From contig OX442324.1 in NCBI GenBank assembly GCA_949358305.1, positions 2,717,501 through 2,781,500 on the forward strand: 64,000 bases of DNA, in the 5' to 3' direction. The DNA is from Strigamia acuminata (taxonomy: Eukaryota; Arthropoda; Chilopoda; Geophilomorpha; Linotaeniidae). The notes below the pieces were generated by a model that was given only the letters and a program-made list of their open reading frames with translations, was not told where the DNA came from and did not search any database. Of the stretch, positions 26,910 to 38,973 are shown piece after piece; positions within the stretch are counted from its first letter, which is position 1, and each line of letters begins with the position of its first letter. The position numbers were made by a program, and so were the translations under genes.

Positions 26910-28925
26910 ATGAACACAACAATGCAGCTGTGCACCGACACGAGCGAATCTCAAGCGCTATTCGAAAGCCAGGGTCTGTACCTGAAACCAATGGCGAAAA
27001 CGTCGATCAGTGTGCAACTGCCGCAGATGAAAGTCCCCGGCAAATCCATCTCGAACTGGGAAGTGATGGAAAAAATCAAAGCAGGCATCAAACCGAACCA
27101 ATTCACCGCACTCAAAGTGAGCAAAAGCACGTTGGATTTGATCCGTTTCGAAGGAGAGGCAGAAAACAGGACGCAATTAAAAAATATTAACAGTCGCTTA
27201 GACAACAGAACGATTAAATTGAGTGGTTTTCCAGATTCACTGCGAGTGCGTGCGGCCGAGAGTAAGCTCAGTTTCCCCACCAGGCAGGACTGGGACGCCT
27301 ATTTCCGGGACGTGAAGAATTCGGACGACACGAGGCCCGACACGGTGCATTTTCAGCAACTCCCGTGCCGCTGGTTCGCCAGTAAAAACGACTTGTTGCA
27401 AGACAGGCCCGACGAGGAGGTTTTGAAGACGGTTTTTTCCACTTTCGGCACGATTAAGTGCATCGATATTCCAATGTTGGACCCGTATAGAAGGGAGATG
27501 ACGAGAAGTGCGTCGGGGATTCAGACTTTTTCGTTCGGGCAAGATTTGACGTTTGAGGCGTTTGTACAGTATCAAGAGTATATTGGGTTTGTTAAGGCGA
27601 TGGATGCGTTTAAGGGGATGAAGTTGATGCATAAGAACGAGGATGGAAAGTGTTTTACGGCCAATGTTAAGGTGATTTTTCGAGTTTTGCTTTTGGTTTT
27701 GCTTTGTTTTATTATTGAGTTTTTTTTTTGTTTTTTTTTAGATTGATTTTGATCGGACGAATCATTTAGGGGAGAAGAATGTTAAGAAGAGGAGGTTGGA
27801 GAGAGAGAAGTTGATACAGTTGGAGAAGGAGAGAGAAGATAGGGTGAGGAAGGAGAGAGAAGCGGAAGGGAAACGAAGGGAGGATGAAAGGTATTGATGT
27901 TTAATTTTGGTTTTATTAGGGTCTGTTTTGTTATATTTTTTCCATGAGTTTTCTTGTTTGTTTTATTTGTTTTTGTATTCGATTTCTGTTGAGTTTTCGT
28001 GATTAATTTCTCGGTTTTTGTTGATTTTTCTGTGGTTTTTGTTAAAAATACACGATTTTTGTTAAAAATACACGATTTTTGTTAAAGATACATGATTTTT
28101 GTTAAAAATACACGATTTTTGTTCATTTTTAGATGATTTTTGTTCATTTTTAGATGATTTTTGTTGAGAATACATGAATTTTGTTCATTTTTAGATGATT
28201 TTTGTTGAGAATACATGAATTTTGTTCATTTTTAGATGATTTTTCCTGAATTTTACGTGATTTTTCTTGAGTTTTACGTGATTTATTTCCAAGTTTTTCT
28301 TGATTTATCTTGACTTTTTAATTTTTTGCAGAATGAGGCAGGAGAATGAAGATAAGGAACGGGAATTAAAACGGGAATTAAAAGTACAGAAAAGAGAAGA
28401 GAGGAGACAACGGAAAGAAGAAGAAAAGAAACGATTGGAAAAAGAGAAGAAATTAGCATTAAAATTATCCATGGAAGAACAAACCAAAGTGGAAAACGAG
28501 CGCAAAATTGCCGCCAAACGTTTGCTCGGAGCTTTATTTAATAAAATCAAGGTATAAAAATAAACTCATTTTTTTAATTTCCACTCTAATAAATTTCTAA
28601 CTTTTAGATAAAAAAACAAAAGGAGGAAATCCGCTATCGGATGGGACTGGAACGCGAAAAGCTCCTCAAGAAACGAGACGAAAAAATGGAAGAATTGAAA
28701 AACGAAGAGTTGGTGGCCGAAAAGCGAGCGAAAAACCAACTGGTCAGACAGGAACACGTCCTGAGAGAAAAAATCCTCCAGAATCTCCAACTCCGGAGAG
28801 AGGAGGAGCAGCGAGAACGATTGCGGCACGAATTATCCGGAAGGACAAAGTTGAAAAGTGTTCTTGTGTCCGCGAAAAACGAGACTATTCCCAAACTGAA
28901 AAGCGTGCTCGTGTCTAATTTATGA
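26910..28925 (+). CDS. AKAP17A: A-kinase anchor protein 17A / splicing factor XE7
   Basis: Four exons (26,910-27,671; 27,742-27,890; 28,332-28,551; 28,608-28,925) join in phase to 482 residues. The N-terminal part has LCTDTSESQALFESQGLYLK, VQLPQMKVPGKSISNWEVME and KVSKSTLDLIRFEGEAEN. An RRM-like region follows (RPDEEVLKTVFSTFGTIKCI, then GQDLTFEAFVQYQEYIGFVK), and then a long Arg/Glu/Lys-rich helix (KNVKKRRLEREKLIQLEKER and more of the same to the end). This order matches AKAP17A, a nuclear-speckle protein that binds splicing factors and protein kinase A. The vertebrate C-terminal tail is longer; here the protein stops soon after the charged helix. A fragment of exon 1 is copied at 50,829-51,018. 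Confidence 0.9.
28030..28275. repeat. Tandem repeats in AKAP17A intron 2
   Basis: Copies of two related units, GATTTTTGTTAAAAATACAC and GATTTTTGTTCATTTTTAGA, alternate through the intron between exons 2 and 3. Confidence 0.75.
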
Positions 28926-30068
28926 TTTTCTAATTCTATGTTTACACACATTCTTTTTTATTATAATTATTATTATTATTTAATTTAAAAAATGCGTCCG
29001 GGTAAAAAATAAATAAATAAATAAATAAATGAATAAATAAAAAATAAAAATTATCACATCTGTGTTTAATGAAAAACAAAATCACTCATTTCCACAGACA
29101 AGGAAATCAATAACACGATTTTTCTTTGAATATTTTTCTGAATAAAAAGAAAAATTAATATCAATTTTGTTAACTCATTGCTATTTTTTTTGTGTTTTTT
29201 TGTTTCATTTCCAGACATAAAATCAGACAAGATATAGATAACGTCAGACGGGGTTTTGATTAGCCCGTCAAAAAGTCATCCTGGAATTCGTTATTTCTCG
29301 TAAAAAGTCATTGCAGTTGGATTTCACGTAAAGGCACTAAGATCAAAACAGATAAAAATAAAATTAAAGAAAAGGGGCTTACAAACGATTTTTTTTTTTA
29401 GATTTTTTTTAAATTTTTTTAAATTTTTTTTCTTTTTTTTGGAAAATACATAAACGTACAGACAAGACTAATGCCACCTCGTTGTGTAAAAATATTTTTT
29501 TTTTTGTTTAAACAATTGATTAATTAATTATAAGCACTAATAAATTGTTAAGACAGAAAAAATGGAAATCGTAATTCGAAATTAATTACATTCTAAATGT
29601 CTATTATATAAAAAAATTTCATTTTTACAATTTTTTTTTTTTTTAAATTTTTTTTGTTTTGTTTTTGTGCCAGTAAACTTTGGACATCAAGTTTTGAGAT
29701 AAAAGTTGATGTAAATGATTTATTTGCCTTTCGATCAACAAAATCTTCAAAAAACATGAACATTTTTCTTTCTTTTTTTCAACTGTATAATGAAATGGAA
29801 ATCAACTTTTATATATATTTTTATTTTTTTTATGTTAAATTATTCAATTATTTTTTTTTAATTTTTTTTTAAAAAATAAAACAAAAACAAAAGCAAAAAA
29901 AATGGAAATCAAATTTCCACTTTTTTATTTTCTATTTATTTTGTATTTTTTTTTCTTTCTTTCTTGATTTTTTTTTTAAAACATTTTCCAGCGAGTTAGC
30001 TTCGAACGTTGTTAAATCGTTGGCCGGTTGCCGTTGAATATACCTTAATATACAAATTTCACATCATT
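28926..30068. other. AT-rich spacer, 3' regions of AKAP17A and PGRMC
   Basis: The two genes converge here. The interval is poly-T/poly-A rich, with (AAAT)n near 29,008-29,040. No exon was recognised. Confidence 0.5.
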
Positions 30069-31078
30069 TCAATCATCTTTTGACTTTTCCGATTTATTTT
30101 CATGATTCTCCTTTATCGACTCGTCTTCCCCTTTCGTCCCACTCTGACTGCAATCATCGTCGTCGGAATAATCGTTCGGTTCTTCGCCGGGCTTCAAAAG
30201 TCGCCCAACATAATCGTATTTCTCTATTTAAAAAAAGACAAAAATTTAAACAAATTAAACAAAACATCGAAAAATAACCTAAAAATAAGGAAAAACCAAC
30301 AAATAACATCAGCAGGTGTTATAAACCCTCCATACATCACCTCCTGATAAATTATTCAAGCAAACAACGAACATTGGCAACAATCTCTCATCACAAACAC
30401 ATCCCTAAACGATAACAATTTAAATATTAAATTTCCTTTCACAAGCAGCTGAGATCCGCCCACTGGAATTGTATTCTTAGGTCGCATCGAGATGCGCAAT
30501 ACACCTCTGAAATAAAGAGAAATAAACGGTCGAAATCGATGTCGTTACCTGTGAATTGCATTTCCCACTCCCTCACACTTTCCATTTGCATTGTGTTAAG
30601 GTCTGAGAGGTCATCGTAATCGTCTTGAATCGCTTCGACGGAAAATATTGCCAATCCCCTGGACGCATCACGGCCAGCGAAAGCTGCGTACGGGCCACCT
30701 GTGAACGACATTCGCGTTAGAAAAACCGTTAGGATTGAATTAAAAATGTGAAATGTTGAATAAAAATTCACCTTGGCCGTAGAACCTCTTGCCGCGTGTC
30801 ACATCGAACACTTTGCCGTTGACAGCGACGAGGATGCGTCCTCCCGCGCCTCGTCCGTCCCCGTGTTCGCGAAGTTGCTCCAGCGTAAAATCTTGTTTCT
30901 TCAGTTTGGGCAACTCCGGCTCCCGCGGCTTCGCTGCGACGGGTTCGCGCTTCAGAGTTATGATTTTGTACAACAGAGCTCCGCATATGGCCACGAGTGC
31001 AAGGTTTAGTGGACTTGACACGACGTCCAGTGCGATTTTTGCCATGAGTGCGACGATACCTTCAGCTTTCTCCGCCAT
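30069..31078 (-). CDS. PGRMC1: Membrane-associated progesterone receptor component
   Basis: Three exons (31,078-30,772; 30,698-30,549; 30,223-30,069) join in phase to 203 residues (human 195). A luminal N-terminus and one membrane segment ([20 protein letters not shown]) precede a cytochrome b5-like domain: [79 protein letters not shown]. The tyrosine in GPYAAFAG corresponds to the haem-binding tyrosine of PGRMC1. The acidic tail, with [12 protein letters not shown], resembles the phosphorylated tail of the family. The protein acts in the ER membrane with cytochromes P450 and in haem and sterol handling. Single-copy invertebrate genes are equally related to PGRMC1 and PGRMC2. Confidence 0.93.
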
Positions 31079-31314
31079 GACGGTCACTTAGATGTTGCGA
31101 AGAATGCGAAATATGTTGGATTGGTAGAGGGAGGCATGGGTGGTGGTTCAAGCGTATACGTGTTTGTAACGCCATTGGTCCGATTGTGTGCATGTGATCT
31201 TTTTGAGGAGTTGTCAATGCAAATAGAATTTATTAATTTTTTTTTATTTTAGTCATTTTGTTTTATTTTTCAAATTAAAAAAGTTATTATTTATTTTTAT
31301 TAATTTTTTTTTAA

Positions 31315-31580
31315 AGATTGAAATCCTCCTTGGAACATAAAAGCGAGAGTTACTCCTTTAGTCGGTCCTGGTGGATGACGTCATAATGGTTATTAACCCG
31401 GTTCGTTGGATCATTTTCGAACATACTCGCTCAAGTATTTTGGTAATTTTATTATTTGTAAATCAACTGATTATTATTAAAAATAAATTTTTTTTCGCCT
31501 TTTTATCCAACTATTTTCCTGCATCGTATTGTTTAGTTTCCAAAACTTGCAAATTTTGCCCACCATTACCTCGAGAGACG
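31315..31580 (+). repeat. Direct repeat A, left copy (interrupted by a MITE)
   Basis: AAGCGAGAGTTACTCCTTTA through CCCACCATTACC matches the segment at about 34,390-34,620 with moderate divergence. The match resumes at 32,448 (GACAATGGCGCTTTGAAAAC), so the element at 31,581-32,447 is an insertion into this copy. Confidence 0.75.
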
Positions 31581-32447
31581 GGGTCACTACAAAACCCGGG
31601 ATACACCCGGAAAAAAACAAATTATTTCTGGAAAAAACAAATTATTTCTGGAAAAAACAAATTATTTCTGGAAAAAACAAATTATTTCTGGAAAAAACAA
31701 ATTATTTCTGGAAAAAACAAATTATTTCTGGAAAAAACAAATTATTTCTGGAAAAAACAAATTATTTCTGGAAAAAACAAATTATTTCTGGAAAAAACAA
31801 ATTATTTCTGGAAAAAACAAATTATTTCTGGAAAAAACAAATTATTTCTGGAAAAAACAAATTATTTCTGGAAAAAACAAATTATTTCTGGAAAAAACAA
31901 ATTATTTCTGGAAAAAACAAATTATTTCTGGAAAAAACAAATTATTTCTGGAAAAAAAAAAAATTATTTCTGGAAAAAAAAAAATTATTTCAGAAGGAAA
32001 CAAATTAGTTTGGTGTAAATACAAAGTTTTTAGGTGTCAATAAATTTTATTGGTGAGAGTTTCATGCTTTTTCGTGTAAAAACAAATTTTCTTGTCCTAC
32101 AATTCCACCATCGGATTAAACAGTCCAAAAATCGAGTTTGGCGCCATATTATTGCTCAAGATGCATGGAGCGATGTGATTGGCCATGGGGACAATTATTA
32201 TTAATCACTTGTGTCTGGGTTTCAAGCTATATGAAGGGTAGTTGGAAAATGTGAGACCGACAGTAACACAAATGAAACTTTCGTTTTTTTTAATGAAAAC
32301 ATTTAAAATTTTTATTTTTTTTTAGAGAACAAGAACATTTTTACATAATAATTATTACATTTATGACTATTTGTTTATTTTTAGGACTTTGGGGTATACC
32401 CCATGAGGTACCCCAATTGGGGTGTACCCTGTGTTTTGTAGTGACCC
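31581..32447. mobile_element. MITE of 867 bp with terminal inverted repeats and an internal minisatellite
   Basis: The left end, GGGTCACTACAAAAC, is the inverse of the right end, GTTTTGTAGTGACCC. Subterminal GGATACACCC/GGGTGTACC words are also inverted. Flanking octamers CGAGAGAC and TGAAAGAC could be an 8-bp target duplication with two changes. The uninterrupted relative at 34.4-34.66 kb shows the empty site. No transposase is encoded. Eight-bp duplications would suggest the hAT or a similar superfamily, but this is inferred. Confidence 0.75.
31609..31985 (+). repeat. 20-bp minisatellite, about 18 copies, nearly perfect
   Basis: The unit AAATTATTTCTGGAAAAAAC is repeated without change about 16 times from 31,619; the last two copies have gained extra A residues. 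Because 20 is not a multiple of three and the unit lacks stops in all phases, the array is open in all plus-strand frames, which produces false 159- and 215-codon frames. The uniformity points to very recent expansion. Confidence 0.95.
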
Positions 32448-32644
32448 TGAAAGACGACAATGGCGCTTTGAAAACGAATAAAAAGTAAATACTGTATCGT
32501 CTGTGGCGAAAAAATAATGCAAAATAAATTAAGGCAACATTTTATAAACATCAAAAACTAGTGATTAATAAATAAATTGTTATAGATAATTGGTATAAAT
32601 TAATTTCTTACAAAAATATCATGATTACATTAGGAATATCACGA

Positions 32645-33132
32645 TTACATTAGGAACATATCGGCCGTGGCCTCGGCCCCTATCAGAGCCCCGAGAATAT
32701 TCTAAATAGAAGAAAAAAAATTATTTTTTTTAAAATTTTTAGTTTTTACTCACATATCGTATCGACAATTCCGCAGTCGCAATGCGCGGTCAAAATTCAT
32801 GTATTATTGACTACGTAGTTGAAAAGCGATGTGAAGCCGATGGCCCATCGCAAACATTTGGCTACACACACTGCAACTAATTAAAGTGTGTTATTTTTTT
32901 CTTCAAAATTTCATTTTAAAATTTTTTTACCTTATGTCGAACGTGAAAGTGAAAAATCCGTTGTCAAATGACAGGCGTAGCAGGTCCATGGTTGTGCGTA
33001 TGCGATTCAGCTGTTCAATAGTGAAATTTCCAGCTAACACACTATTACAAACTTGAAGGCGAAATCCTAATGGCGCTTCTGTAAAAGCATTTATACTATA
33101 AATGCTTTTATAGCCTGTATGGTAGCTTGCAT
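32645..33132 (-). pseudogene. Broken paralogue of the 123-residue unknown gene at 50,212
   Basis: Three blocks (33,132-32,931; 32,870-32,754; 32,701-32,645) match the exons of the 50,212-50,701 gene in order and keep the splice signals. Conserved words are MQA, SVLAGNF, DNGFF, and ILGALIGAEA before the stop. Exon 1 is 5 nt longer and contains an in-frame TAA beside a 26-bp palindrome near 33,087; exon 2 is 1 nt shorter and has a stop. The protein identity looks like roughly half, so the pair is far older than the CNOT7/RARS1 duplication. Confidence 0.75.
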
Positions 33133-34359
33133 GGCTTGCTGGAGTGGATCAATGGGCAACCACATTTTAGACGAGATGATCAGAAGGAATGAATGAAACT
33201 GATTTAAACCGAATGAAACTGAATGAAACCACGTGATTTTATTTTTGAATGCGTGGGTCCACCTGGTGGCAGTTTCAAAAAAAGATGGCCTCTCTTTTTC
33301 AAGCCAGATGGGCGTCGAAAGCCGTTATCTGAGTAAGAAAATTATGCTAAATTATGCTAATTTTTTAAAATTTTCAGTTTACTCTGAAACTCCAGGCATT
33401 CGATGGTAAACAATTGAATTCACCATTTAATCGGACAAAACGATAGTCAAGAATATGCATCATTATAGGAAACAAGTAAATATAAAAAAACCAAGTTTTT
33501 GAAAAAGACTTTTATATTGGTGTTCAAATCGCCGCAAGAGTGCAGATTTTGATTTCCAGTCGAATGAGACTGGTTTCAAAATTTACAAATCTTATTTCGA
33601 CATAGAAAACAGCATTTTTCGTTTCGCCACGAACATTTTAGCCTCCATTAAAGGACACGGGTTCCGCCAGGTGGCGCTGCGCTTTGAAAAGTTACTTCTC
33701 AGGTCACGTGACCGGACGTTGAACCCCACACACACACACACACAAACGTTCAAGTCAAGTTAAATAAAAGCCTTTAAAAAGCTATTTTATTTGAATGTAC
33801 TGCACCGGTGCAAAATGCCACATTAAGATGACATGTTGGCAACACTGCGTTTGAAAGCTGCGACATCCGTTTTAGAAGATTGTTTTGTTTCTTATTGTGT
33901 ATTTTACTTTTTAGGCTTGACTGAATTTCTGCAATAAAAGAGAAAAAAAATCTAAATTTAAAAAAAATTTTAAAAAAAATTAATTTTATGAGCCGATCGA
34001 TAGGTGAATTTTCCGGCGGAGAAGCCTACAGCCTCTCGCCGCAGATAAGGGATCGCGCATAAAAGAGACAAATTAATTAAATTTAAAAAAAATAAATTTC
34101 TGCGCGGAATAGGCATTGCGCGGAATTGTGCCTGTGCAGAAATAAAATAATTTTTATTTTCATTGCGCGAATTAGGCAGTGCGCAAATTTAAATAAATTT
34201 ATATATTTATTAAAAAAAAATAATAAGCAAAATAGGGACCGCGCGGAATAGGGATCTCAAATAAGTGGAATAGGGATGCGCGGAAATATTTCGCGCGGAA
34301 ATGGGCATTGCCGAAGACAAAAGTATTTATTTATTTATTTTTTATAAACCAACCAATCA
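33133..34359. other. Intergenic; GCGCGGAAT word cluster at about 34,000-34,310
   Basis: 33,216-33,330 is similar, inverted, to 49,995-50,095 upstream of the unknown gene (CCACGTGATTTT, CTGGTGGCA, AAGATGG, GCGTCGAAAGC), so it is the old upstream flank of that gene family. A CA microsatellite lies at 33,728-33,746. From 34,000 the words GCGCGGAAT and AATAGG recur several times in AT-rich DNA. Confidence 0.5.
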
Positions 34360-34665
34360 GAAACGTCGAAATCCCTCTCGGAAAATGAAAGCGAGAGTTT
34401 CTCTTTTAGTCCTTCCTGGTCGCCAACGTCATATTTGTTACTAACCCGGTTCTTAAGATCATCTCCGAACACACTCGCTCAAGTATTTTGCTATTTTTAT
34501 TATCCGTAAAATCTAACTAATAACATCAATTCGAAAAATTAATTCGCCTTTTTTCCAACCGCTCTCCAGCATCGTGTCGTAAACAACCAAAACTTGTAAA
34601 CTTTGCCCACCATTACCGCGTGAGACGAAAATGGCGCTTTGAAAACGAGTAAAAAAAAAATACTA
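34360..34665 (+). repeat. Direct repeat A, right copy (uninterrupted)
   Basis: It matches 31,315-31,580 joined to 32,448-32,500 and ends AAAATGGCGCTTTGAAAACG. It shows the sequence before the MITE landed in the other copy. It ends about 220 bp upstream of the UBE3A start. Confidence 0.75.
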
Positions 34666-34888
34666 AAAAAAAATATATATATATATAATAATAATAGTAA
34701 TAATAATTAATTTGGTTAATTTTCTTTCTATTTTAATTTTCTTCTATTTTTTATTTGATAAAATCAGCCGCGGTCGATCCCCCTCGCATGCCCACGCAGG
34801 TCGCGTTGTACGCTCGGTTAAGAGTCGACTCCACAGCGGTGATGATAAAAAGTTGCACACTAATCTTGTCGGTGAACTACACCATTCT

Positions 34889-37800
34889 ATGAACTCAAAA
34901 GACGAGAAAATTTCTTCAGGCGGACCTGAAGCCGCAAGGTACCTCTCTCACACACCTCCTGCTTTAAAAACGTGCAAAATCCAAGCCTAATGCTGAGCTG
35001 TGCGTGTATAAATAGCTCGATGTGCGGAAAACTTGTTGCAATTTGAAAAAAACGTCGCAAATGCCGTTTGCAAATACATAAATAGCTAATTCCACTCGAT
35101 TTCGCTTTTCGTTTGCAGGCAGTACGAATTATCAGCGAATATTGCAGGGAATAAATTCAATTACGAGGATTCGGATCCTTCAGGAATGTAAGTACAGATG
35201 TGGTCGAAAAAATTAATTTTTAATTTTTTAAAATTTTAATTTTTTTAAAAAATAAATTTTCTGCGTTTTGTTCGTGTAGGAAACGAGCAGCTGCGAAGAA
35301 ACTTATTGAACGTTATTATTACCAACTTACTGAAGGATGTGGTAATTTAAGTTGCACAAATGTGTATTGTGCGTCGTGTAGCAAGGTATACGTTGTGATT
35401 TATTTATTTTTTATTTTGTTTTTGTTTTTTTTAAAAAATTGATTTTTATTGTTTTAAGGCGAGGGTTATGACTGCGGATGAAGCGGCGATTCAAGCGCTT
35501 CAGTTATTCAATCAACGAGCGAAACTGTGTGAACCAAATCCAGCCAAAATAGCCAAATTACCAACGTCGCCTTCTGATGTGCAAATTTCGGATTCGTCGT
35601 CGAGCGAATCGATTCGGAAAAGCGGGCTCGATAGTCCGGAAGATGTAAAAATCCCGCTAAAATCTCGTCCGTCGAACGAGAATTTTCCGTCGACCTCAAG
35701 TGCAGATAATTCTAGTAAAAACAAACAGAAAATTCAGAATTTGTACCGATTTTGTACTGATTTTGTGCCGATTTGTTTCAGAAAACGTTGCAAACAATTC
35801 GTATTACTTGACAGAAAGCAAGCTAATCGAAATAATCAAGACGTGCGTGGCGCTGAAGAACTATTCTTTACTCATACGAACAATAGGTGAAGTGTATTCG
35901 AAATCGGAGTACCTGAACCGCAGCTTCGTGAAGCAGCGCACGGACAAGGAAGCGCGCGCGCAAACGCTGACGAAAGAGGATTTGCGCGCGATGGAAGACG
36001 ACCAGGACAAGGACGAAGACTCGAAAGAAACGAACGACACGAACGACAACTGGAAACTTCGTCCGGACGAAGTGACGGTGGACGTGGCGTCGCTACGACG
36101 CGCGTACGCGGCGCTCTTCGACATCCCCGGCCTCCCGTTCCAGAGCGCGCTGTCGAACGCCTTGCTCATCCTCTCCGAGAACGTGGAGATGGATTTGAAG
36201 TACTTTAAAACGTTCGAACAAGACCCGAATTACGTGAACATGTTCATCATCGTGATGGAAATTCCCGCGTTGCATTTACAGGATTTCACGTCGGTCGCGC
36301 TCGTGCCCGTGTGCAAAGCGGCCGCGCACTTGCCGGTGGGCGGGCAGGCGAAACTCGTCCGCTTTTGGTCGCAGTTCGGCGCCGAGCGGCTCAAGGAGAT
36401 GGTGGGCACGCTCCACCAGGTGATAACCGAGCACGTGATCAATTCGAGCGAGCATTGCATCAACGAAAACGTAGCCGTGATCGCCGCGACGAAACTGATG
36501 AAGTTGCTCTTCTACGCGAGCATTTTGGGCGGCGAGCTGGACTGCGAGTCCGTCATCGCCGAGGAGACGGAGCTGAACGACGCGGAAGAGAATCTGCAGG
36601 ATTTGCTGCAGGGAGCCGTCGGGCGCGAGTCGAAGGAGCCGAAGCAGGTGAAGGTGGATTTGCTGGCGCAGGAGTTGGGCGTGAGGATCGTGGATTGTCG
36701 CAAGCCGCTCATTCCGTTCGAGGATTTTTACAACGAGTTGTTGAGCGACCAGATCGAGATGCACAAGGACCTCGTCTGCTATAAGGATTCGGATGTCAAT
36801 AAGTTTTCCTTCATGAATTACGGCTTTATTCTCACGCCGGCCACGAGAGCCATGGCGCTTTACTACGATAACCGCATTCGCATGTACAGCGAGAGGAGAA
36901 TTTCGGTGCTGCAGAGTTTTGTTCACGGCACCCCGTCGAATCCGTACCTCAAGTTGAGGGTGCGGCGTGATCATATCATAGACGATGCCTTAGTTGAGGT
37001 GACATTTGCAATGTTTACATTTTCATTTTCATGTTTTCATTTTGTTTGTTTACATTTTTAGCTGGAGATGATTGCTATGGAAAACCCGAACGATTTAAAG
37101 AAGCAGCTCGTGGTGGAGTTTTTGGGCGAGCAGGGCATCGACGAGGGTGGGGTGTCGAAGGAGTTTTTCCAACTCGTCGTCGAGGAGATTTTTAATCCGG
37201 ATTTTGGTATGGTTTGGTGGTTTGAAAGTAGTGCTGGCGTTTTAACTTTTCAATTGCTTTTGATTTCAGCTATGTTTACGTTGAATGCAGAGACGCAGAC
37301 GTATTGGTTTAATCCGACGTCGTTCGAAAGCGATGGACAGTTTACGTTGATTGGAATTGTGCTTGGATTGGCCATATACAATAATGTGATTTTGGATGTG
37401 CATTTTCCGCTTGTTGTCTACCGGAAATTGCTCGGGAAAATCGGCGGCTTTTCTGATCTCACCGATTGGGATCCGGTGAGTTGGTGTTTTATTTATTTAT
37501 TTATTCATTTATTCATTTATTTATTTATTTATTTATTTGTTTTTGAATAATTACAGAATTTAGCACAAGGATTAACACAATTGTTGCAGTACGAGGGCGA
37601 CGACTTTGAAGATGTTTTCGTGTTGTCGTTCCGGATCGGTTATACGGACATTTTCGGCGTAAATTTGACGTACGATTTAAAAGAAAACGGATCTCAATTG
37701 TTTGTTAATCAACAGAATAAACAGGTTAATGTTACTGGTGGTGTTGTTAAGGTTATTTTGGTTAAAATGTGTCTTTTTTTGTTTTTCTTGTAGGAGTTTA

Positions 37801-38698
37801 TCGATTTATACGCAGATTTTCTTCTTAATAAATCCATTGAAAAACAGTTTCGTGCTTTTAGACGAGGTTTTCAAATGGTAACTGAAGAGAGTCCTCTGAA
37901 GGCACTTTTTAGACCCGAAGATGTCGAGTTATTAGTGTGTGGAAACAAGGTAAATAATAAATTTTAACAAAAGTTGATTAATTTTTTGTTTATTTAATTT
38001 ATTTGTTTTGCAGAATTTTGATTTTAATGCTTTAGAAGAAGCGACGGAGTACGATAATGGATACAATACCGATTCGCCTGTCATTAGGTAATTACGACTG
38101 CAAATGCTCTCGTAGAACGCGGGATGCCCGTTTAATAGGGGTCTAGGAGACCCAAAACGACTGAATTCTACATGTAAATTAACCACATCGAACAAAACGA
38201 CTAAAATTGATCACGAACACTAAAAAAAAAATGTTGCAGGGGAAATCTAGGTTTTGTTAATACAACACCCGCGTTCTATTAGAGTATTTACGGTTTTTTG
38301 TCATAAAAGTAACAAAACAAATTATTTAATTTAATTTAATTTTCTTTAGATATTTTTGGGAAATTGTACACGAATTATCATTAGAGCAGAAACGCAAATT
38401 ACTCCAGTTTACAACTGGAAGTGACCGAGTTCCGGTCGGAGGACTATCCAAACTAAAATTAATCATTTCAAGGAACGGCCCCGACTCGGACAGGTATATA
38501 CAATATACAAATAAATAATTAATTTGCTTTAATTTGATTGAATTTGGACGTTAACAATGTTCATTTTTTGTTTGTAGGTTACCAACTGCTCACACTTGCT
38601 TCAACATTTTACTTTTACCCGAATATTCGAGTAAAGAAAAACTAGGGGACAGGCTCCTTAAAGCCATCACTTATTCCAAGGGATTTGGAATGCTGTGA
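34889..38698 (+). CDS. UBE3A: E3 ubiquitin ligase E6-AP type (AZUL finger plus HECT domain)
   Basis: Twelve exons join in phase to 903 residues (human 852-875): 34,889-34,938; 35,119-35,187; 35,280-35,385; 35,459-35,714; 35,782-36,998; 37,062-37,206; 37,270-37,475; 37,557-37,724; 37,794-37,949; 38,014-38,087; 38,350-38,493; 38,578-38,698. The AZUL zinc finger is [20 protein letters not shown] followed by [11 protein letters not shown]. The middle includes [19 protein letters not shown]. The HECT domain has [13 protein letters not shown]-like sequence, [36 protein letters not shown] and the catalytic cysteine in [18 protein letters not shown], and ends SKGFGML. It transfers ubiquitin to substrates in nucleus and cytoplasm. 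The start [14 protein letters not shown] is chosen because its exon splices in frame to the AZUL exon; the ATG at the 35,187/35,280 junction is an alternative. Exon 5 is much more GC-rich than its surroundings. Confidence 0.96.
38098..38297. mobile_element. MITE in a UBE3A intron, same family as 21,876-22,128
   Basis: ACTGCAAATGCTCTCGTAGA near 38,098 is the approximate inverse of TCTATTAGAGTATTTACGGT near 38,276. Both arms share GAACGCGGG/CCCGCGTTC with the copy in VPS37A. The interior has AACAAAACGACTAAAAT, the inverse of the 32-bp unit amplified in the VPS37A copy. Confidence 0.7.
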
Positions 38699-38973
38699 AA
38701 TCATTTTGTTCTAAAAAGAAAAAAGAAAAATCCCCAGATGAAACATCATTCGTCGTGGGGCGGGCGTTTGAATAAAGACATTTTTCTAAGATTGAAAAAC
38801 GTGTTAGAAGTTTAATCAGCAAAACAGTATTGTTTATTTTTTATTTTTTTTTCAAAGTTCTAGAATTTAATGATTTTTCTTTTACTGATTTCTGTTTGTT
38901 TTTTGATTTTTTTTGTTTTTTCTAATATCATAATCCAAGTGTAACAACAGGTAGTTAATTTTTTTTTCTCCAG

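Noticed and set aside
31371-32018. Long open frames of 159 and 215 codons with NYFWKKQIISGKNKLFLEKT repeats
   Set aside because: They are translations of a 20-bp minisatellite inside a MITE; all plus-strand phases are open because the unit has no stop in any phase.
34778-34800. GGTCGATCC word as a tRNA B box
   Set aside because: No A box, acceptor stem or anticodon arm around it; no tRNA gene was found in the window.
36276-36974. 232-codon minus-strand frame in the UBE3A region
   Set aside because: Antisense shadow of the large GC-rich UBE3A exon, whose plus-strand frame matches E6-AP throughout.
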